This document shows positions 1 to 6,439 of a stretch of 15,411 nt of DNA, piece by piece. Made by a program: the position numbers and the translations under genes. The first letter of the stretch is position 1. Each line of letters begins with the position of its first letter. Location: contig CALHST010000310.1 of assembly GCA_938038825.1 (NCBI GenBank), forward strand, positions 1 to 15,411, given 5' to 3'. Source of the DNA: an uncultured Paracoccaceae bacterium (GTDB lineage: Bacteria > Pseudomonadota > Alphaproteobacteria > Rhodobacterales > Rhodobacteraceae). The notes below the pieces were generated by a model that saw only the letters and a list, made by a program, of their open reading frames with translations, was not told where the DNA came from and did no database searches.

Positions 1-549
1 ACAAGCGTTGGGACCAATGGCTTTGTCCAATTTGGATTTGGTGGCGTGATCGCCGAACGCCTTGTCGAAGCTGGTTTGCCAGCTGCGCGCCCCGAGACGT
101 ATCGCTTCACTGGGGAATACGCGGGGATCCGTATTGGACGCTCTGACAGCTCTCAAACCATCAACACTGTGACTGGCACTGCACTGCTGGACGTTGATAT
201 CCTGGATCTGGATGGCACGGGCGCGATCACTGGGGTTGTCGGAAACCGGTCGATTTTCAACCTGCAAGGTGTGTTGCAAGGCACTGCCGAAGACTTCATC
301 AGCCTTGGGACAACCTCTGTGGATACGGCAGACGCCACGATCAACCCGGGATCCGCCACGTCAGTGGAAAACGGGATTTCGCAAGCGACCGGCCAATGGT
401 CGGGGCTTTTCGCTGGGCCCAATGGTGAGGAAATCGCCGGGGTTCTGGTTGTCGAAGGATCCGCGACCACAAACGAAGAAGCAGCACTGGGAACCGGGGC
501 AACCATTCGGGAACAAGGTGCGTTTATCGTTGTGAACACCAACCCGTAA
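1..549 (+). CDS. TbpB-like surface (lipo)protein, C-terminal part; probable Slam substrate (5' truncated)
   Basis: The frame is open from the first base of the window to the TAA at 547-549, so the start and any lipoprotein signal lie outside. About 182 residues are visible. They alternate hydrophobic and polar residues and are rich in Gly, Thr and Asn, as in a secreted beta-barrel. Two segments are characteristic: 'TGTALLDVDILDLDGTGAI' followed by 'GVVGNR', and near the end 'GQWSGLFAGPNGEEIAGVLV'. The latter matches the 'G-x-F-x-GpnA-E-x-G-G' signature of the C-terminal barrel of transferrin-binding-protein-B-like proteins. Known members of this fold bind host or environmental ligands, often iron- or haem-related, and are moved across the outer membrane by Slam proteins. 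The next gene encodes a Slam homologue only 3 nt downstream, which supports a substrate role. The ligand cannot be read from the sequence. Whether it is a lipoprotein or a soluble secreted protein is unknown because the N-terminus is missing. Confidence 0.72.
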   Translation, partial: TSVGTNGFVQFGFGGVIAERLVEAGLPAARPETYRFTGEYAGIRIGRSDSSQTINTVTGTALLDVDILDLDGTGAITGVVGNRSIFNLQGVLQGTAEDFISLGTTSVDTADATINPGSATSVENGISQATGQWSGLFAGPNGEEIAGVLVVEGSATTNEEAALGTGATIREQGAFIVVNTNP

Positions 550-552
550 CCG

Positions 553-1911
553 GTGTTTCGCTTACACAAGCAAATCGTTTTCGCATGTGCCGTCGCCCTT
601 TTCGGAGCGACGGCATCTGCACAAACGACGGTCGATATTCCGACAGCGCGAAAACTGACCAGTGAATTGTTGGTGCGCGGCCAACCTGCCGCCGCACGGG
701 AAATTGTGCTGAAACTGCTGACACGCTCCCCGAATGATCCCGAATTGCTGATCAACCTGTCTCGCGCGGACCGCAGTCTTGGCAACCAAGACTCGTCGAT
801 ACATGCGGGTCGCAAAGCGTTCAGACATGCAGATTCGCAACTGTTGAAATTCCTTGCTGCCCGCACCACCGCGCAGGCCTTGTCCAGTGCAGGCCATCGC
901 ACGCGTGCACAAATTTGGCTGCGACGCGCTGGCGCGCTTGCACCAAACGCACAAGCCGAAGCAATTGTCCGCAGCGAATACAGACATGTCCGTGCACGTA
1001 ATCCGTTGTCATTCTCATTGGCAGCCACTGCCGCGCCCTCCAACAATATCAACGACGCACCGAAAACGAACAGACTGGTTCTTGGACCCTTTGTTGGAAT
1101 CAATCCCACTGCCCTTCCGATCTCGGGCGTTGAAAGCACATTATCGGCCAGCGCAACTCTGCGTTTCCCGCCAACCGAAAAAACCACGCAATCTGTGACT
1201 CTGTCGTACTTCGGAAGGCGTGTGCGTTTGGGTAGCGAAGCAGCGGAGATCAATCCTGATCTCAGCAACGCAGACTTTCGATTTGATCGCATTCAATTGG
1301 GATGGTCAGGGCGTTTTCGTCAAAGCGCTGACAGTGGTATCTTTGATTTGGGCATTCAGGTCTTCAATGATGAAAGTGGTGGCGAGCATTTTCAGAACGG
1401 GGTCGCAGGACAACTGGGCTATACGTTTCGGATAAAAGAACGCCAATCTTTGCGAATTGGCACTGCAATTGATCTTCTTGATAGGACCGATTTGCCCAAC
1501 AGATCATCCCAAACGCTGCGCTTACAGGCGGATTGGTCTGTTATATTGCGCAACAATGACAGGTTGGCGGTTCAAGCGGTACTTGCAGACACTGGCAGTG
1601 ACAGCGCGTCCGTTGCGCATGATGCAAAGTCGATTCGACTGACATACGCCTTTGGCAAGCCTGTTCGTTCCACCTTCTTTGCAGTGTCGTCAGAGTTGCG
1701 CAGTGCTGAGTTCGACGATACCGCTTTCAGTTTTTTGGACATTCGTGAGGATGACCGTCTGACCATCAGTGCTTCGGCCACCTTTACGGCCTTGGACATT
1801 TATGGGTTTGCCCCCGTTTTGGAACTGCGCCACGAACGCAACCGATCCAACATCACGTCATTTGATAGCGAATCTACACAAATTGGTTTCTCGCTGCGTT
1901 CGACGTACTGA
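553..1911 (+). CDS. Slam-type surface lipoprotein assembly modifier (TPR plus outer-membrane beta-barrel, DUF560 family)
   Basis: A 452-residue protein starting at GTG 553, 3 nt after the preceding stop, so probably translationally coupled. Residues 1-23 form a Sec signal peptide (hydrophobic core FACAVALFGA, cleavage after ASA). Residues about 30-140 are helical with TPR-like spacing ('AAAREIVLKLLTRSPNDPELLINLSRADRSLG'-type repeats, here described in parts). From about 150 the protein switches to amphipathic beta-strands. It opens with 'NPLSFSLAATAAPSNNIND', which resembles the N-(I/V)-N start of the Slam barrel domain, and ends in 'GFSLRSTY', with the terminal aromatic residue typical of outer-membrane proteins. 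Slam proteins translocate TbpB-like surface lipoproteins, or soluble relatives such as hemophilin, across the outer membrane. The family length (roughly 450-500 residues) fits. The gene next to it encodes a plausible substrate. The family call is fairly secure; activity and substrate are inference. Confidence 0.8.
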   Translation: MFRLHKQIVFACAVALFGATASAQTTVDIPTARKLTSELLVRGQPAAAREIVLKLLTRSPNDPELLINLSRADRSLGNQDSSIHAGRKAFRHADSQLLKFLAARTTAQALSSAGHRTRAQIWLRRAGALAPNAQAEAIVRSEYRHVRARNPLSFSLAATAAPSNNINDAPKTNRLVLGPFVGINPTALPISGVESTLSASATLRFPPTEKTTQSVTLSYFGRRVRLGSEAAEINPDLSNADFRFDRIQLGWSGRFRQSADSGIFDLGIQVFNDESGGEHFQNGVAGQLGYTFRIKERQSLRIGTAIDLLDRTDLPNRSSQTLRLQADWSVILRNNDRLAVQAVLADTGSDSASVAHDAKSIRLTYAFGKPVRSTFFAVSSELRSAEFDDTAFSFLDIREDDRLTISASATFTALDIYGFAPVLELRHERNRSNITSFDSESTQIGFSLRSTY

Positions 1912-1968
1912 TCCCCTGTTCATCAGAAAAGTGCGTGCTACACTCTTCTTCAAGTGAAGGAGATCCAT

Positions 1969-2397
1969 ATGCCACTGAAATATCTGCACACAATGGTTCG
2001 CGTCAAAGATCTTGAGGCATCCATGAAGTTTTATGAACTGTTGGGTATGAAAGAAACACGCCGGTACGACAACGAAGGCGGTCGTTTTTCATTGGTATTT
2101 ATGGCGCCCCCAGGCCAAGAAGACTGCCCCGTCGAATTGACCTATAACTGGGACGGTGACGATGCGTTGCCATCAGACAGTCGGCATTTCGGACATTTGG
2201 CCTATTCAGTGCCCAACATTTACGAGACCTGCCAATTTCTGCAAGACAACGGTGTAACGATCAATCGTCCCCCGCGCGACGGGCGTATGGCGTTTGTGCG
2301 CAGCCCCGACAATATTTCGATCGAGTTATTGCAGGATGGTGATGCGCTAGAACCCGCAGAACCGTGGACCAGCATGGAAAATTCAGGGCATTGGTAA
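1969..2397 (+). CDS. gloA: Glyoxalase I (lactoylglutathione lyase), VOC family
   Basis: Converts the hemithioacetal of methylglyoxal and glutathione to S-lactoylglutathione in the cytoplasm. The start is ATG 1969, with AAGGAG at 1957-1962 and a 6-nt spacer; a longer GTG frame from 1954 would contain this ribosome-binding site and is rejected. The 142-residue length is near the bacterial norm (about 135). The expected four metal ligands are present: His7 (YLHTMVRV), Glu56 (PVELTYN), His76 (HFGHLAYSV) and Glu119 (ISIELLQ). They sit almost where they do in E. coli GloA (His5, Glu56, His74, Glu122). The C-terminus has a short extra tail (EPAEPWTSMENSGHW). Its last codons overlap an upstream alternative start of the DUF1194 gene that follows, so the two are likely co-transcribed. 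Intact. Confidence 0.93.
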   Translation: MPLKYLHTMVRVKDLEASMKFYELLGMKETRRYDNEGGRFSLVFMAPPGQEDCPVELTYNWDGDDALPSDSRHFGHLAYSVPNIYETCQFLQDNGVTINRPPRDGRMAFVRSPDNISIELLQDGDALEPAEPWTSMENSGHW

Positions 2398-3104
2398 GAG
2401 GATTAACATGTCTTGCGGCGATTGTGGGGCTTGCAAGCCCTGCAGCTGCTGACTGCCGTTTGGCGCTTGTTCTTGCGCTGGATGTGTCGTCTTCTGTCGA
2501 CGCCGAAGAAGATGCCTTGCAGCGGGGCGGCTTGGCATCGGCCTTGTTGTCGCCTGAAGTTCAACGGGCTTTTTTTTCGTCAGATCAACATGTTGCCTTG
2601 ACGGTATTTGAATGGTCCGGGCGGTATAACCAAGAAATTCTGTTGGATTGGGTGTTGATCGACACTCCTGGTGCACTGGATCTTGCCGCCCAAAAAATTG
2701 ATGGATCAAAACGCAGCCATAATGAGTTCCCGACAGCCATGGGGCATGCTTTGGGCTATGCAGCGGGCCTGCTAGAGAAAGCCCCTGCCTGCCTTTTCAA
2801 GACAATTGATATGGCAGGAGACGGCAGCAACAATGAAGGGTTCCCGCCGCGCACGGCCTATGGCGAATTTCCATTCGACGGTGTCACGGTAAACGGGTTG
2901 GTGGTCAATGCTGCGGAATTTGAAAGCGAAACGCAGCTTATTCAGTTCTATCAACAAGAAGTCTTGCTGGGGCCCGGCGCTTTTTTGGAAGTTGCACAGG
3001 GGTTTGAAGATTATGAACGCGCGATGCGACGAAAGTTGGAACGAGAAGTGCGCCCGCCCACGATTGGGTTCTTGGATCGTGCGGACACTCTGCAGCCAGG
3101 ATAA
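2391..3104 (+). CDS. DUF1194 protein (von Willebrand factor A-like), secreted, first copy
   Basis: The mature part starts 'DCRLALVLALDVSSSVD', the hallmark of DUF1194, a vWA-like family common in Rhodobacterales and of unknown function. The DxSxS metal-site motif is DVSSS (residues 31-35 from TTG 2391), followed by a Thr in 'EFPTAMGHALG' and an Asp in 'TIDMAGDGSNNEG', so a MIDAS-type metal site looks intact. Cys22 and the Cys in 'APACLFKTID' recur in the second copy and may form a disulfide. From TTG 2391 there is a canonical signal peptide, MVRGLTCLAAIVGLASPAAA, cut before DC. GTG 2364 is an alternative start, adding nine residues and overlapping gloA by 34 nt. Neither start has a good ribosome-binding site. 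The only strong one nearby (AAGAGGA, 2396-2402) points to an out-of-frame ATG at 2408. The start is therefore uncertain; the family assignment is firm. Confidence 0.85.
   Translation: MVRGLTCLAAIVGLASPAAADCRLALVLALDVSSSVDAEEDALQRGGLASALLSPEVQRAFFSSDQHVALTVFEWSGRYNQEILLDWVLIDTPGALDLAAQKIDGSKRSHNEFPTAMGHALGYAAGLLEKAPACLFKTIDMAGDGSNNEGFPPRTAYGEFPFDGVTVNGLVVNAAEFESETQLIQFYQQEVLLGPGAFLEVAQGFEDYERAMRRKLEREVRPPTIGFLDRADTLQPG
2408..2452 (+). other. Out-of-frame 14-codon cysteine-rich reading frame inside the DUF1194 signal-peptide region
   Basis: ATG 2408 follows AAGAGGA (2396-2402) by 5 nt, the best ribosome-binding site in the neighbourhood. It opens a frame different from the DUF1194 gene, encoding MSCGDCGACKPCSC and ending at TGA 2450-2452. 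Five of 14 residues are Cys, spaced C-x2-C-x2-C-x2-C-x-C. It could be a translated leader peptide that senses metal or cysteine and controls DUF1194 translation. It could instead be the remains of the original start, since deleting one base after the ATG would restore 'MLAAIVGLASPAAADC'. It could also be chance. Not called as a gene. Confidence 0.3.
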
Positions 3105-3114
3105 CAGACGTGTA

Positions 3115-3921
3115 TTGAACTGTCGTCATCGCTACAGGATCTGTGGCTGCATCCATCCTGCATTGGTTTTTGCGATTTACCTTTTGTCTAATGCGGCGCC
3201 CGGATCTGCGCAGACACAGGGTTGCCGTCAAGCACTGGCTTTGGGTTTGGACGTGTCCGGTTCGGTCGACACTCTGGAATACCGGTTGCAACTTGATGGG
3301 TTGGCAGCGGCTTTGGGCACCCCACGTGTTCGATCTGCCTTGTTATCTGCGCCAGATACCCCAGTGGAGATTCTGGTTTATGAATGGAGCGGAACCTCTG
3401 ACCAACATATTTTGGTCAATTGGACCCCTATTCGCACAGCCGACGAGATCACAGCGTTGCAATCCCTGCTCGCATCATCCCAGCGCCGTGCTGCAAGTCC
3501 AGCAACGGCTTTGGGCAATGCCATGCTTACCGGGTTCAAGGTTCTGAATGCCCGTTCCGATTGCTGGGTGCGTACTTTGGACATTTCCGGCGATGGCAAA
3601 TCCAATAGCGGCCCCGAACCCCGAGACATGAAAACGCAGTTTGAACGGGCGAAGATTAACGTAAATGCGTTGGTTGTCGGCGTCGACTCCCCTGGGATAG
3701 GAGACCTTCGGCAAGAGGAAATTGGCGAACTGGCCGCCTATTTCCAGACCAATGTCATCACCGGTCCAGACGCCTTTGTGCAGACCGCACTTGGATACGA
3801 AGACTACGCAAATGCAATGGCGCGCAAGCTTGAAAGGGAGCTAAAGGGGTTGGTGGTGTCAGGACTGCCTGTTGACCTGCCGCTTTTATCAAGCACCTTT
3901 GCCCCTTTAGATCATCAGTAA
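3115..3921 (+). CDS. DUF1194 protein (von Willebrand factor A-like), secreted, second copy
   Basis: Tandem paralogue of the preceding gene, 268 residues if started at TTG 3115, 10 nt after its stop. The frame stays open far upstream inside the first copy, but that part has no family similarity. From TTG 3115 the N-terminus is basic (NCRHRYR), followed by a hydrophobic stretch (ALVFAIYLLSNAAPGSA) cut before QTQ. The mature protein opens with 'GCRQALALGLDVSGSVD', whose metal-site motif is DVSGS (residues 46-50). The other expected elements follow: 'SPATALGNAMLTG', 'TLDISGDGKSNSG' and the C-terminal 'YEDYANAMARKLERELK', which parallels 'FEDYERAMRRKLEREV' in the first copy. A Cys pair (GCRQ, SDCWV) is conserved with copy one. 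No ATG or GTG start is available in this frame near the signal sequence. The 3' end overlaps the converging ldtR-like gene by 7 nt. Function unknown. Confidence 0.82.
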   Translation: MNCRHRYRICGCIHPALVFAIYLLSNAAPGSAQTQGCRQALALGLDVSGSVDTLEYRLQLDGLAAALGTPRVRSALLSAPDTPVEILVYEWSGTSDQHILVNWTPIRTADEITALQSLLASSQRRAASPATALGNAMLTGFKVLNARSDCWVRTLDISGDGKSNSGPEPRDMKTQFERAKINVNALVVGVDSPGIGDLRQEEIGELAAYFQTNVITGPDAFVQTALGYEDYANAMARKLERELKGLVVSGLPVDLPLLSSTFAPLDHQ

Positions 3922-4415
3922 ATATAGCGAATTTGATCGGTCCAATACCGTTCCATCCGACGCAGCATCGTTGTAATTTCTTCGATGCCCGCGTTATCGA
4001 TGATTTCCTTTTGCACCAAACCTTCTGCGTGCCGCTCGAACAGGTCTGTGACAGTATCGCGAATTTGGCGACCTTGTTCCGTCAATCGAACCCGCACTGA
4101 TCGGCGATCAATTTCGCAACGTTGATGGTGCATATACCCCATCTCAACCAGCTTCTTCAGGTTATAGGATACATTGCTGCCTTGATAGTAACCGCGGCTT
4201 TTCAATTCCCCCGCGGTCACTTCGTTCTCGCCGATGTTGAACAACAACAGGGCTTGAACTGAATTGATCTCAAGCACGCCAACGCGCTCGAACTCATCTT
4301 TTATGACGTCCAAAAGAAGGCGGTGCAAACGCTCGACCAATGATAGGGCTTCAAGATAGCTAATCATGAAGCCTTTCGGGCCTGACTGCACCTCTACCGG
4401 GTGACGCATATCCAT
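3915..4415 (-). CDS. ldtR: MarR-family winged-helix regulator, LdtR-like
   Basis: A 166-residue protein from ATG 4415, chosen over a longer TTG frame because GGAG (complement of 4423-4426) lies 7 nt upstream. Residues 20-60 form the dimerisation/helical part ('SYLEALSLVERLHRLLLDVI', 'INSVQALLLFNIGE'). The winged helix follows: recognition region 'YYQGSNVSYNLKKLVEMGY' (about 76-94) and wing 'DRRSVRVRLTEQG' (103-115). This matches my recollection of the alphaproteobacterial LdtR group, named for control of L,D-transpeptidase genes and osmotic tolerance in Liberibacter and Sinorhizobium. The MarR fold is clear; the LdtR identity is from memory and less certain. Upstream, 72 nt separate it from sdhE and contain an 8-nt palindrome and a 9-nt direct repeat that could be operators. 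Its 3' end overlaps the converging DUF1194 gene by 7 nt. Confidence 0.85.
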   Translation of the reverse strand: MDMRHPVEVQSGPKGFMISYLEALSLVERLHRLLLDVIKDEFERVGVLEINSVQALLLFNIGENEVTAGELKSRGYYQGSNVSYNLKKLVEMGYMHHQRCEIDRRSVRVRLTEQGRQIRDTVTDLFERHAEGLVQKEIIDNAGIEEITTMLRRMERYWTDQIRYIY

Positions 4416-4449
4416 GTGATGTCTCCGACTCAATCTGCTCTTGGGACGC

Positions 4450-4489
4450 AATTTGATCTGTAATCGGAAACATAACGTTAAATTCGATC
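4450..4489 (-). promoter_or_regulatory. Possible operator region upstream of the ldtR-like gene
   Basis: On the plus strand, AATTTGATC (4450-4458) and AATTCGATC (4481-4489) form an imperfect 9-nt direct repeat with 31-nt spacing, and TAACGTTA (4473-4480) is a perfect 8-nt palindrome between them. The region is AT-rich compared with its surroundings. MarR-type proteins often bind palindromes upstream of their own gene. No confident -35/-10 pair was found, and the second repeat reaches the sdhE stop codon. Weak call. Confidence 0.25.
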
Positions 4490-4748
4490 AGCTGTTGAGG
4501 AGTGTTCGCTTCACTTTTGATATTAAAGCAGAAAACGCACTTGGTGCTGGCACTTGATCGGTCACCCACTGATACAGATCATGATCGTTTTCATGTAATA
4601 GCGCCTCGTATGTATCGAGTTCTTCGTCGGTCAGACCCGCCAATTCCATTTCCGAAAATTTCGTTAAAATGATGTCCATTTCTTTGATACCGCGACGAAT
4701 TGATCGCATGTGGAGCCTTTTCAGCCGCACGTCACGAGGTTCAGTCAT
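4488..4748 (-). CDS. sdhE: FAD assembly factor SdhE (succinate dehydrogenase assembly factor 2)
   Basis: An 86-residue cytoplasmic protein that helps covalent attachment of FAD to succinate dehydrogenase and fumarate reductase flavoproteins. The signature RGxxE is present as R19-G-I-K-E23 in 'MRSIRRGIKEMD', and the second conserved block 'YEALLHENDHDLYQWVTDQ' is at 47-65. The length is typical (about 80-90). The start is ATG 4748, preceded by GGAAG; the longer frame from 4796 is rejected because it extends into the upstream gene without a ribosome-binding site. Start and upstream stop overlap as ATGACTGA, so translation is probably coupled to the XRE regulator. The ldtR-like gene follows on the same strand after 72 nt. 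Confidence 0.92.
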   Translation of the reverse strand: MTEPRDVRLKRLHMRSIRRGIKEMDIILTKFSEMELAGLTDEELDTYEALLHENDHDLYQWVTDQVPAPSAFSALISKVKRTLLNS

Positions 4749-5139
4749 GGGATGCTTCCGACGCCATTGCGCGCAGTCTTTTTTCGATGCGCCCAATCTG
4801 CTCGACCTTTGCCTTTAGATCCGTTCGCAGGACCCGCAATTCGGAAAGCAACGACATCAAGTCGCTGTCTTGCGATCCAACATCCGGTCCATCAATGCCA
4901 TCGCCATCCCCGGTGATCAGCCAAGACATCGACACACCCAGAATGCCTGACATCATAGACAAACGATTAGCGCGCGGTTCGGCGACATCGTCTTCCCACT
5001 TGCGAATGGTCGATGTTTTGACGCCTAAGCGTTTCGCAAAACTCTCCTGGGACATACCAGACGCCTCGCGCCCTGCCGCCAAACGGTCCCCAAACGTCGC
5101 GACATCTGCGTCATACCAAGTGTCCGTTTCTGCATCCAT
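4741..5139 (-). CDS. XRE-family helix-turn-helix regulator
   Basis: A 132-residue protein starting at ATG 5139 with AAGGAA a few nt upstream. A Cro/CI-type helix-turn-helix lies at about residues 16-76: 'FGDRLAAGREASGMSQESFA', then 'KRLGVKTSTIRKWEDDVAEP' and 'LGVSMSWLITGDG'. These correspond to the classic 'R..R...g.sq..lA..lgvs...i..wE.g...P' pattern. The C-terminal part (about 94-125, 'LMSLLSELRVLRTDLKAKVE') is predicted by eye to be a coiled coil, likely for oligomerisation. The gene is divergent from the aminotransferase gene (84-nt gap), which could be a target along with its own promoter. It overlaps sdhE by 8 nt. The regulon is unknown. Confidence 0.88.
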   Translation of the reverse strand: MDAETDTWYDADVATFGDRLAAGREASGMSQESFAKRLGVKTSTIRKWEDDVAEPRANRLSMMSGILGVSMSWLITGDGDGIDGPDVGSQDSDLMSLLSELRVLRTDLKAKVEQIGRIEKRLRAMASEASHD

Positions 5140-5168
5140 GTCATGTTCCTTCCAAAATAGCGTTGCTC

Positions 5169-5195
5169 TGCCTCGCCCACAGGCCTAAGGAGGCA
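5169..5195 (+). other. Small hairpin with an unused Shine-Dalgarno-like sequence upstream of the aminotransferase gene
   Basis: TGCCTC (5169-5174) and GAGGCA (5190-5195) are inverted repeats around a 15-nt loop. The right arm lies within AAGGAGG (5187-5193), a near-perfect Shine-Dalgarno sequence. It lies 30 nt before the ATG at 5224, too far to serve it, and an in-frame stop at 5206-5208 blocks extension. No ATG, GTG or TTG follows at a usable distance. It may be part of a structured 5' leader, an operator for the divergent XRE regulator, or chance. Confidence 0.25.
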
Positions 5196-5223
5196 AGCGC
5201 ATCATTAACACAGAGTTGGTCCA

Positions 5224-6426
5224 ATGGAATTGCTGTCTAAGACACTCGCCCGCGTCAAACCGTCCCCTACCATCGCCGTGACGAACAAAGCCGCCGAATT
5301 GAAACGTGCGGGGCGCGACGTAATTGGCTTAGGAGCCGGGGAACCGGATTTCGACACGCCGCAAAATATCAAAGACGCGGCTGTGAAAGCGATTGCCGAA
5401 GGTAAAACGAAATATACGGGCGTCGATGGCATCCCCGAGCTGAAAGAGGCGATCTGCGCCAAATTCAAACGCGACAACAATCTGGAATATACACCCGCAC
5501 AAGTCTCGGTCTCGGGCGGCGGTAAACAGGTGCTGTATAACGCACTGATGGCCACGCTGAACGACGGCGACGAGGTCGTGATCCCGGCACCCTACTGGGT
5601 CAGCTATCCCGATATGGTTCTGTTGGCCGGTGGCACACCCGTAATCGCACAAGCCAGCGTTCAGACAGGATACAAACTGACCGCGGATCAATTGGAAGAG
5701 GCCATCACGCCAAAGACAAAATGGCTGATCTTTAACTCGCCGTCCAATCCCACCGGCGCGGGTTACACATGGGACGAACTGAAAGAAATCACCGACGTGC
5801 TGATGCGCCACCCGCATGTGTGGGTGATGACAGACGACATGTATGAACACCTGTTTTACGACGATTTCAAATTCTGCACCCCGGCCGAAGTAGAACCACG
5901 CCTGTATGACCGTACGCTGACGGTGAACGGCGTGTCCAAAGCCTATGCCATGACAGGCTGGCGGATTGGCTACGCAGCGGGTCCGGTCGAATTGATCGCG
6001 GCCATGCGCAAAGTGCAATCCCAGTCGACCTCTAACCCCTGCTCTATCAGCCAGTGGGCCGCTGTCGAAGCGCTGAACGGCACGCAAGAGTTCCTGGAAC
6101 CCAACAACACACTGTTCGCACGGCGTCGCGATCTGGTGGTCTCGATGCTCAACGAGATTGACGGAATGAATTGCCCCGTTCCCGAAGGGGCGTTTTATGT
6201 CTACCCTTCCATTTCTGGGCTCATCGGAAAAACATCCGCTGCCGGGACAAAAATTACTGATGACGAGACTTTTGCCACAGCTTTGTTAGATGAAACCGGC
6301 GTTGCCGTCGTCTTCGGCGCCGCCTTCGGGCTTTCGCCGAACTTCCGTGTCAGCTACGCTACGTCGGACGAGGCTTTGAAAGAGGCCTGCACCCGCATTC
6401 AAAATTTCTGCGCGGGGATGACTTAA
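5224..6426 (+). CDS. aatA: Aspartate aminotransferase, class I PLP-dependent (bacterial I-beta type)
   Basis: A 400-residue cytoplasmic enzyme transferring the amino group of aspartate to 2-oxoglutarate; close homologues in alphaproteobacteria may also use prephenate. The full fold-type I set is present. 'GLGAGEPDFDTP' is at 35-46. 'NSPSNPTG' is at 171-178, with Asn175. 'TDDMYEHL' is at 203-210: Asp204 pairs with the PLP ring nitrogen and Tyr207 with its hydroxyl. The PLP lysine is Lys239 in 'VSKAYAMTGWRIGY', and the substrate-carboxylate Arg375 is in 'FRVSYAT'. The start ATG 5224 lacks a good ribosome-binding site; the strong AAGGAGG upstream is too distant. The gene lies divergently from the XRE regulator and 13 nt before a gene of unknown function likely in the same transcript. 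Specificity (aspartate versus prephenate or other) cannot be fixed by eye. Confidence 0.93.
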   Translation: MELLSKTLARVKPSPTIAVTNKAAELKRAGRDVIGLGAGEPDFDTPQNIKDAAVKAIAEGKTKYTGVDGIPELKEAICAKFKRDNNLEYTPAQVSVSGGGKQVLYNALMATLNDGDEVVIPAPYWVSYPDMVLLAGGTPVIAQASVQTGYKLTADQLEEAITPKTKWLIFNSPSNPTGAGYTWDELKEITDVLMRHPHVWVMTDDMYEHLFYDDFKFCTPAEVEPRLYDRTLTVNGVSKAYAMTGWRIGYAAGPVELIAAMRKVQSQSTSNPCSISQWAAVEALNGTQEFLEPNNTLFARRRDLVVSMLNEIDGMNCPVPEGAFYVYPSISGLIGKTSAAGTKITDDETFATALLDETGVAVVFGAAFGLSPNFRVSYATSDEALKEACTRIQNFCAGMT

Positions 6427-6439
6427 AGCGAGGGAGACA

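Noticed and set aside
153..1292. Long minus-strand open frame (379 codons) opposite the TbpB-like and Slam genes
   Set aside because: It is the mirror of two well-supported plus-strand genes, has a composition rich in Arg, Ser and Ala with no recognisable domain, and no ribosome-binding site.
1916..1944. Possible promoter before gloA (TACACT at 1939-1944)
   Set aside because: The -10-like hexamer is acceptable, but the matching -35 position reads CTGTTC, too poor to call by eye.
2908..3114. Upstream extension of the second DUF1194 gene within the first copy
   Set aside because: The frame is open but lies entirely inside the coding part of copy one and shows no DUF1194 similarity or signal peptide. 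TTG 3115 fits a signal sequence.
5329..6087. Minus-strand open frame opposite the aminotransferase
   Set aside because: The aminotransferase is unambiguous with all catalytic residues; the antisense frame shows His/Cys/Phe-rich low-quality sequence typical of shadow frames.
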